NCBI GenBank assembly: GCA_018645405.1
Contig: JABGOQ010000166.1
Coordinates: forward strand, 34,927-98,926
Reading direction: 5' to 3'
Source: Anaerolineae bacterium
GTDB lineage: Bacteria > Chloroflexota > Anaerolineae > Anaerolineales > Villigracilaceae
DNA length: 64,000 bases
Shown here: in pieces, positions 58,404 to 64,000 of the stretch
Layout of the letters: the number at the start of each line of letters is the position of its first letter
Numbering within the stretch: position 1 is the stretch's first letter
The notes under the pieces: model-generated
What the model was told of the DNA's origin: nothing
Database searches by the model: none
What the model saw: the letters and a program-made list of their open reading frames with translations, nothing else
Translations under genes and position numbers: made by a program

Positions 58404-60875
58404 ATGTCTAAAAAAACGCTCAAATATTGGTCTTTCTTTTTCTTGCTAGCCTCCCTTGAGGGAGGCTTTGCTTTATTTACGCTACTAAGCCTTCCCACAG
58501 ACCCCACAAATAATCTTATTTTTGGACTTTCTGCTTCTCGTCTTCTTATGGTTGTGGTTCTTTTGAGCATAAGCCTCCTTTCTGCGTGGCTAGGAATTCT
58601 CTCTTGGCGCAAATCAATTTGGATGGAAAAATATCTTGCTACAGAGAATTTCCCCAAATCCTTCGCTGCACTTACCTGGCTATCTGCGCTCACTGTGTTC
58701 CTGATAGCTATCGCACTCTTTTTTCTGCGTTACTATGATCCTGAAAAGCTTCTGCCCCTTTTTGAGCGCGCAAAACCGCTTGCGCTCTTTATTATTATTT
58801 TGGGATTTCAGTTTTCTTTATGGCTTCTTTTTCTTCGCAAAGGTTTTGATACAAAAGAATTTCGAAATAAAAAAAACTTTCAGACAGCTGGAATTATCTT
58901 TGCCATATTTCTGGCTCTTTTTGCTTTTGTGTCCATTTCTGGCATTGGTTTGATCCCTGATTCAGCATATTGGGCAGAGCCAGGGGTTGCCATTCAGGGG
59001 TGGCAATTTGCATTGGCGTTAATTATCGGTTTATTTGCCCTACTTTTTAATCTAAAATTTTCTTTCAAGAAAAAAGACCTTTTTATCGCTATCCTGATTT
59101 GGGGCATTGCCGCTGCAATCTGGTGGAGTGTCCCGATGGATGTTCTCAAAAACAGCTTTTACGCGCCTTTCGCCTATCCACTTGGCAAATCACTCCCTTA
59201 TTCAGATGCGGGTTTTTATGATTATCTCTCGCAAGGGCTTCTACTTGGTAACGGCTTTCTCTCTCAAATTCCACCCCGCCCGCTCTACCTTGTCTTTTTA
59301 GCAGGCTTGCGCGCCATCGTTGGCATCAACGATTACGATCAAATCATGCTCGGGCAAACTCTTGTTCTCTCTCTTTTTCCCGTTGTCCTTTATTTTCTTG
59401 GGAAGACTCTCCATAGCCGTACGGCAGGCATAACAATTGCTTTTTTGGGGATATTCCGTGAGTGGACAAATCTTCTCGTCTCCTCACAGACACGCGTTTC
59501 CAATAGTAGGATGATGCTGACAGATCTTCCGACCGCTCTTGTTCTTAGCTTGGTCGCGTTGGTCGTCATCTACTGGTTCCAAAAACGTGACCGTCAACCC
59601 CTCCCACCTCTTATTGCTGGTGGAACCTTCGGGATGTTGCTCCTTTTGCGCACGCAATCCATGCTTATCTTGCCCATCATCATCCTTTTAGCTTTGCTGA
59701 TTTTTTTTCCACGCTGGAAAAATTGGGGGATGACGATTGTAATTTTTATGCTGGGCGTATTGCTCAGTATTTCTCCGTGGCTGACGCGCAATGCCCAACT
59801 TACAGGGAAATTTACCTTTGATGATCCAAAACAACTCTCCGTTTTAGCCAGTCAATATAAAAAAACAGATAATTTAAACTTGGATTTTGATTTTGAAAAT
59901 GAAAGTGTCTCTAATTCTGTTATCGACTTTGCTCTTGAAAATCCAGTCTATGTAGCCAATTTCATTAGCACTCATTTCATTGCAACTGAACTTAATGGCT
60001 TACTTGCTCTACCTCTTATCGAACCATTTCATGGTTTTCAGGAACCTATCAATATCTATTGGACAAGCTGGAATGGAAGTCTCAGCCTTGCTAACCAATT
60101 CTTACTTGTTTTTTATCTCGCTATTATTGCCTTAGGCATCGGTGCGTCATGGCGTCGGCTTGGCTGGGTTGGACTAATGCCGCTTGCCTTTAATCTTGGA
60201 TACGCCCTCTCCAATGGAGTTGCCCGCTTCTCCGGCTGGCGTTATGATCTTCCCGCTGATTGGATTGCCTACTTCTACTTCGGAATCGGTTTCGCTGAAT
60301 TCTTAATTCTTCTAGTATCCCTTTTTGGTGTAGCTGAAGAAAAGATTATTACAGCGCAAACCGAAAAGAAAAAAGAAAAAATAGTCAATATTCTTAATCT
60401 GCGTTCTATTCTCCTTCCTTCTTTTCTTTTTCTCAGCATTGGTTTTTCTCCGATCATTCTTGAAGAAAACATCTCACCACATTTTGATTCTCTCTCTGAG
60501 CAAGAACTTATCGCAAAGATTGCACCAGCCTCTTCCGAAATTGAGTCTTTTGCTATGCAAGAAAATGCTCGTGTTTTGATGGGACGTTTGATTTATCCAC
60601 GTTTTTATGCCAAAGGCAATGGATTAGCCTCAGCACATCCTTGGCCCGCTTACGGTGTTCAAGATTTTTCACGCATGGGTTTTACTCTCATTAATGAAAA
60701 AAGTACACAGGTTATTTTTCCAGTTAAACATATGCCTGCCGAATTTCCTACTGGAGTGGATGCAATTCTTTTAGGGTGCCAAAACGAGCGTTATCTTGAA
60801 GCGAGGCTGATCTACTTGATGGATAATGAGAAAATTCTTCTCAGTGAAAAAAATATGATCTCTTGTAATGAGTGA
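58404..60875 (+). CDS. Large polytopic membrane protein, GT39/PMT-like glycosyltransferase fold
   Basis: This 823-residue protein has about 13-15 hydrophobic helices and a C-terminal soluble domain of about 150 residues. The segment KSLPYSDAGFYDYLSQGLLL (Asp-containing first loop), then PPRPLYLVFLAGLRAIVG and ISPWLTRNAQLTGKFTFDDP, resembles the ArnT/PMT membrane glycosyltransferases that use lipid-linked sugars. The match is general, and the sugar and acceptor are unknown. The first coding bases contain a perfect 20-base palindrome (58449-58468), so the true start could be further downstream. Overlaps mutY by eight bases. Confidence 0.7.
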   Translation: MSKKTLKYWSFFFLLASLEGGFALFTLLSLPTDPTNNLIFGLSASRLLMVVVLLSISLLSAWLGILSWRKSIWMEKYLATENFPKSFAALTWLSALTVFLIAIALFFLRYYDPEKLLPLFERAKPLALFIIILGFQFSLWLLFLRKGFDTKEFRNKKNFQTAGIIFAIFLALFAFVSISGIGLIPDSAYWAEPGVAIQGWQFALALIIGLFALLFNLKFSFKKKDLFIAILIWGIAAAIWWSVPMDVLKNSFYAPFAYPLGKSLPYSDAGFYDYLSQGLLLGNGFLSQIPPRPLYLVFLAGLRAIVGINDYDQIMLGQTLVLSLFPVVLYFLGKTLHSRTAGITIAFLGIFREWTNLLVSSQTRVSNSRMMLTDLPTALVLSLVALVVIYWFQKRDRQPLPPLIAGGTFGMLLLLRTQSMLILPIIILLALLIFFPRWKNWGMTIVIFMLGVLLSISPWLTRNAQLTGKFTFDDPKQLSVLASQYKKTDNLNLDFDFENESVSNSVIDFALENPVYVANFISTHFIATELNGLLALPLIEPFHGFQEPINIYWTSWNGSLSLANQFLLVFYLAIIALGIGASWRRLGWVGLMPLAFNLGYALSNGVARFSGWRYDLPADWIAYFYFGIGFAEFLILLVSLFGVAEEKIITAQTEKKKEKIVNILNLRSILLPSFLFLSIGFSPIILEENISPHFDSLSEQELIAKIAPASSEIESFAMQENARVLMGRLIYPRFYAKGNGLASAHPWPAYGVQDFSRMGFTLINEKSTQVIFPVKHMPAEFPTGVDAILLGCQNERYLEARLIYLMDNEKILLSEKNMISCNE
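58449..58468. repeat. Palindrome inside the start of the GT39-like gene
   Basis: AGCCTCCCTTGAGGGAGGCT is its own complement and is followed by TTGCTTTA, like an intrinsic terminator, yet it lies 15 codons into the annotated frame. It may attenuate expression, or the annotated start may be too early. Confidence 0.7.
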
Positions 60876-61923
60876 TTCTATTGCATCCTATCTTTTAACT
60901 TGGTATCATCAAAATAAAAGGATCCTCCCTTGGCGAGATTTGGGGAATCCCTATGCTGTTTGGGTTTCGGAGATCATGCTCCAGCAAACCCGTGTAGATA
61001 CTGTTATTGCCTACTTTGAACGCTGGATGGATAAATTCCCCACCATTGAGAGTCTCGCGGATGCGGGCGAGCAAGATGTACTTAACCTTTGGGAAGGCCT
61101 CGGCTATTATAGCCGTGCGCGTAATTTGCATCATGCCGCAAAGATATTAGTTGATGAGTACGATGCTCAGATTCCTGAAGATGTGAAAGACCTAATCAAA
61201 TTGCCAGGAATTGGACCTTATACCGCTGCGGCAATCTCCTCGATGGCATTTGGGCACGATGCTGCTGCAGTGGATGGGAATATTCGCCGAGTTTATGCGC
61301 GGATTTTTGATATAGACATTATTTTGGGCACAAAAGAAGCCGAAAAAATTTTTTGGGATTTAGCAGAAAAGCATTTACCAAAAGGCGAAGCGTGCGATTA
61401 CAACCAAGCTCTAATGGATTTAGGTGCGACGATTTGTACGCCGCGTAATCCCTGTTGTGAAGATTGCCCTATTAACGAATTTTGCAAATCTTATACACTT
61501 GGTAATCAAGAAATGCGACCGGTGCGAAAGAAAAAGAAGCAGGTGTCGCACCATATCCACGCAGCAGCAGTGATTGTTGACGCAGAGCGGGGGAAAGTTT
61601 TATTGGCTCAACGTCCGAAAAAGGGATTACTCGGTGGGATGTGGGAATTTCTTAACGGTCGGGTTGAGGGAAACCCAGCTGAGGGACTGGCAGGTGTGAT
61701 TCGAGAGGGCTACCAAGTTCAAATCCACGTAGGGAATCCGCTCTGCATAATTGATCATGCTTATACCCATTTCAAAATAACGGAACATGCTTACGTCTGC
61801 ACAATGCTTAAATCATCCCAGAAAGAAAATTGGCGTTGGGTAGATTTGAAAGAGTTAGAAGATTACCCAATGGGAAAAATTGACCGTGAAATTGCGAAGA
61901 GACTTCAGCAATCTGATGTCTGA
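60868..61923 (+). CDS. mutY: A/G-specific adenine glycosylase
   Basis: This 351-residue DNA repair enzyme removes adenine mispaired with 8-oxoguanine. It has ILPWRDLGNPYAVWVSEIML with the catalytic Glu, then LQQTRVDTV and helix-hairpin-helix LPGIGPYTAAAISSMAFG. The catalytic Asp is in AAVDGNIRRVYAR, and the [4Fe-4S] motif is CTPRNPCCEDCPINEFC (C-x6-C-x2-C-x5-C). The C-terminal NUDIX-like domain (about 225-345) that reads 8-oxoG is present. Length is normal. Starts eight bases before the preceding stop. Confidence 0.96.
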   Translation: MSDSIASYLLTWYHQNKRILPWRDLGNPYAVWVSEIMLQQTRVDTVIAYFERWMDKFPTIESLADAGEQDVLNLWEGLGYYSRARNLHHAAKILVDEYDAQIPEDVKDLIKLPGIGPYTAAAISSMAFGHDAAAVDGNIRRVYARIFDIDIILGTKEAEKIFWDLAEKHLPKGEACDYNQALMDLGATICTPRNPCCEDCPINEFCKSYTLGNQEMRPVRKKKKQVSHHIHAAAVIVDAERGKVLLAQRPKKGLLGGMWEFLNGRVEGNPAEGLAGVIREGYQVQIHVGNPLCIIDHAYTHFKITEHAYVCTMLKSSQKENWRWVDLKELEDYPMGKIDREIAKRLQQSDV

Positions 61924-61939
61924 AGTCTGAGGTCTTAAA

Positions 61940-63550
61940 ATGCCAAACCTAATTTTATTCAACGGAAAATTACATACTCAGGATGAAAGCTACCCCGATG
62001 CCAGCGCAATTGCCCTACGAGATGGGCGAATTTTAGCTGTGGGGAATGATGAAGAAATTCGTGCTTTTGGGCATAAAAATACGAAAGAAATTGATTTACA
62101 GGGACGGCGTGTTTTGCCGGGGCTGGCAGATTCGCATATCCATTTTTATGAGTGGTCCTTGCTTTTGCGGGGGATTATGCTCGGAAATACGCGCTCATTG
62201 GCAGAAATGCAGGCAGAAGTGAGCGAGGCAACAAAAAAGGCAGGCGAGGGTAAGTGGATTATAGGCGGAGGCTGGAATCAGGATAATTGGGATAAACCAA
62301 TTGCGCCCACAAAAGCCGATCTAGATAAAATTTCTCCCCAAAACCCTGTTGTTTTATGGCGAAAAGATATGCACTTGGCATTGGCAAACTCAGTGGCGTT
62401 GGCACAGGCAGGAATTGATGAAAATACCCCCGACCCTGAGATGGGTGTAATTCAGCGCGACGAAAATGGTGAAGCGAATGGTTTGCTTTTTGAGTTTGCG
62501 ATTAATTTGGTGCGTGATGTCATGCCAATATCCACCGATATAGAAGCTGATGTTGCCATGCAAATTGCCATGAAGCAGCTTCACGAACTTGGCATTACCA
62601 GCGTTCATGATTTTCGGATTATGGGTGGCGATGGGGGGGCACCGGCTTTGCGCACTTTTCAGCGTTTGCGGGATCAAAACCTGCTTAAGTTACGCGCTTT
62701 GGTTATGCTGCCTGGTGAGTTTGTTGAAGAGACGGCAAAAACAGGTTTGCAGAGTGGTTTTGGCGATGATTTTCTGCGCATAGGCGGCATCAAACTTTTT
62801 GCAGATGGTGCACTCGGTCCGCGCACGGCGTGGATGCTGGAGAGTTTTGAAAATACCAATGAAACCGGCATGCCCCTGACCCCAATGAGTGAGATGGCAG
62901 AGAAAATTGCCATTGCAGAAAAAGCAGGCATCGGCACCGCAATCCACGCAATTGGCGATCGAGCCATTCGAGAATTGCTCGATGTATATACAGAAGTTTT
63001 GGATGGAAATCTCGATCAGCGGGATACACATCCCAAACATCGGATCGAGCATGTGCAGCATAGCCACCCCGATGATTTGGGACGCCTCGCAGATTTGGGC
63101 TTGGTTGCCTCTGTTCAGCCTTTGCATCTGGTTGAAGATATGGATATGGTTGACGCCACCCTTGGGAAACGTGGCCGCTGGGCATATGCTTTTCGGGATC
63201 TTTTGAATGCGGGGACAACCCTCGCACTTGGCTCCGATTGCCCCGTTGCTTCCCCCAATCCCTATTTGGGAATTCAGGCTGCTGTTACTCGTCAAAAAAA
63301 TGATGGTACGCCCGCAGAAGGGTGGTATCCTGCGCAGCGTCTAACGGTAGCAGAAGCTGTTTATGGCTACACTATGGGCGCAGCCATCGCAGCCGGAACA
63401 GAGAATATGCAAGGCAGCCTCACCTCCGGCAAGCTGGCAGATTTAGTTGTCTTGGAAGATGATATTTTTGAGATTCCCCCGCTAGAGATTGGGAAGGCGC
63501 AGGTGAAGATGACTGTGTTTGATGGGGAGATTGTGTTTCGAAGGGAGTAA
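61940..63550 (+). CDS. Metal-dependent amidohydrolase, YtcJ-like
   Basis: This 536-residue enzyme of the amidohydrolase superfamily has LPGLADSHIHFYEW with HxH (about residue 66), IKLFADGALGPRTAWML, AIHAIGDRAIRELLDVY, HRIEHVQHSHPDDL and the late Asp in LALGSDCPVASPNPYLGIQA. YtcJ/NfdA-like members hydrolyse N-formyl or related amides, but the substrate is not predictable. It follows mutY after 16 bases. Confidence 0.9.
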   Translation: MPNLILFNGKLHTQDESYPDASAIALRDGRILAVGNDEEIRAFGHKNTKEIDLQGRRVLPGLADSHIHFYEWSLLLRGIMLGNTRSLAEMQAEVSEATKKAGEGKWIIGGGWNQDNWDKPIAPTKADLDKISPQNPVVLWRKDMHLALANSVALAQAGIDENTPDPEMGVIQRDENGEANGLLFEFAINLVRDVMPISTDIEADVAMQIAMKQLHELGITSVHDFRIMGGDGGAPALRTFQRLRDQNLLKLRALVMLPGEFVEETAKTGLQSGFGDDFLRIGGIKLFADGALGPRTAWMLESFENTNETGMPLTPMSEMAEKIAIAEKAGIGTAIHAIGDRAIRELLDVYTEVLDGNLDQRDTHPKHRIEHVQHSHPDDLGRLADLGLVASVQPLHLVEDMDMVDATLGKRGRWAYAFRDLLNAGTTLALGSDCPVASPNPYLGIQAAVTRQKNDGTPAEGWYPAQRLTVAEAVYGYTMGAAIAAGTENMQGSLTSGKLADLVVLEDDIFEIPPLEIGKAQVKMTVFDGEIVFRRE

Positions 63551-63571
63551 ATGGTTTCTTAGTGGTTGCTT

Positions 63572-63973
63572 TTATTTTATATTATTTTCTTCAACAATTT
63601 CTTTCCAAAATTTTTCTATTGTTTTTCCAATAACTTTGAATTCATTGTGCGTAAAAATATCACTTTTGCAATTATTACAATTAAAACATGCTAATACTAC
63701 ATTTTCACTATTGTAATTACCACAAGGGTCTAATCGTTCTAATTCAAGCCTAATTCTTGTTGCGGGTCTTTTTGTACCTCTTATATCCCAATATACTCTT
63801 TTTATAAATTTTTCAGGAATACCACAATAATAACAAACCGGTTCTTTTGAATATTGGTCTGAATACCATTTTTTAAAATCATCAAAAGTCCAATAGCTTC
63901 CTTTTTTAGGGGGATGTTTTTTTATTGAATATTTTTTCCTAGAATATAGTTGTTTTAACTTTTTTTCTTCCAT
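63572..63973 (-). CDS. HNH-type endonuclease-like protein
   Basis: This 133-residue basic protein has two Cys pairs, CYYCGIPEKF and CFNCNNCKSD, around RLELERLDPCGNYNSENVVL, the usual layout of a Cys-bracketed HNH finger. The first His of HNH is not obvious (the place reads ELERLD), so a variant or inactive nuclease is possible. Base composition is strikingly AT-rich compared with all neighbours, which points to recent transfer. It stands alone at the window edge with no visible phage or restriction partner. Confidence 0.75.
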   Translation of the reverse strand: MEEKKLKQLYSRKKYSIKKHPPKKGSYWTFDDFKKWYSDQYSKEPVCYYCGIPEKFIKRVYWDIRGTKRPATRIRLELERLDPCGNYNSENVVLACFNCNNCKSDIFTHNEFKVIGKTIEKFWKEIVEENNIK

Positions 63974-64000
63974 TTTGATAGTTTATTTACCACTAATTAG

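Noticed and set aside
1..64000. tRNA, rRNA, CRISPR arrays, insertion sequences, prophage
   Set aside because: No matching structures or proteins were seen; the short inverted repeats are too small and non-coding to be insertion sequences.

Overview
The window reads as a chromosomal segment of an anaerobic member of the Chloroflexota, most likely class Anaerolineae. This is inferred from gene content and style, not from a marker gene. The lipoproteins begin with a Cys followed by Pro/Glu/Thr-rich linkers, GC content is middling, and short inverted-repeat elements are scattered between and even inside genes. An HdrABC/MvhADG hydrogenase set sits beside Etf genes, and the phosphofructokinase carries pyrophosphate-type residues. 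No rRNA, tRNA, CRISPR array, phage or insertion sequence was seen. One Cobalamin riboswitch is clear.

Layout. 1-4.6 kb: housekeeping genes on + (a truncated Xaa-Pro peptidase, an esterase, an MFS carrier, an MBL hydrolase and a His-containing membrane protein). 4.7-5.6 kb: a CDF metal exporter on -. 5.7-13.4 kb: a B12 regulon on + under one cobalamin riboswitch, with uptake genes (btuFCD), corrinoid adenosylation (cobO) and late synthesis or salvage (cobT, cobS, cobQ, cobU). 13.5-18.7 kb, on -: an HD protein and a DUF218 protein, then a phnDCE-type importer with an unusually large permease. 18.9-21.3 kb: a DUF4230 protein, a LipM-type octanoyltransferase and a DHDPS/NAL-family aldolase. 21.4-28.1 kb, on +: a signalling cluster of a Ser/Thr kinase with an eight-repeat propeller, a PP2C phosphatase, a J-domain/VWA fusion, a zinc-ribbon/FHA protein, a small unknown protein, and two response regulators. 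28.3-30.5 kb: RarD and a PPi-type PFK.

30.5-36.0 kb, on +: a gene interrupted by an in-frame TGA in the setting GSFT-TGA-PPY, which I read as a selenoprotein of the iodothyronine-deiodinase-like thioredoxin family. It overlaps hypA, and hypB, hypF, hypC and hypD follow. hypE is not in the window. 36.1-38.8 kb, on -: a remnant of an MFS gene, two small membrane proteins and the intact MFS paralogue of the remnant.

38.9-54.8 kb, on -, is the centrepiece. In transcription order: an HdrD-like FeS protein, etfB, etfA, a membrane b-type cytochrome/FeS/CCG oxidoreductase of the EMO type, a Cache-HAMP histidine kinase, a receiver-histidine kinase, a lone receiver, hdrC, hdrB, hdrA, mvhD, mvhG, mvhA and a hydrogenase endopeptidase. 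The simplest reading is a system joining H2, ferredoxin, a disulfide or similar acceptor, acyl-CoA/Etf electrons and the quinone pool. Its own sensor proteins sit between the Etf/membrane half and the Hdr/hydrogenase half. The hyp genes on the opposite strand would mature this hydrogenase.

55.3-63.6 kb: a MenA/UbiA prenyltransferase (it fits a menaquinone pool for the EMO-like enzyme), an EamA carrier, an MBL-fold protein, a small unknown, a large GT39-like membrane protein, MutY and an amidohydrolase. The window ends with an AT-rich HNH-type gene that looks recently acquired.
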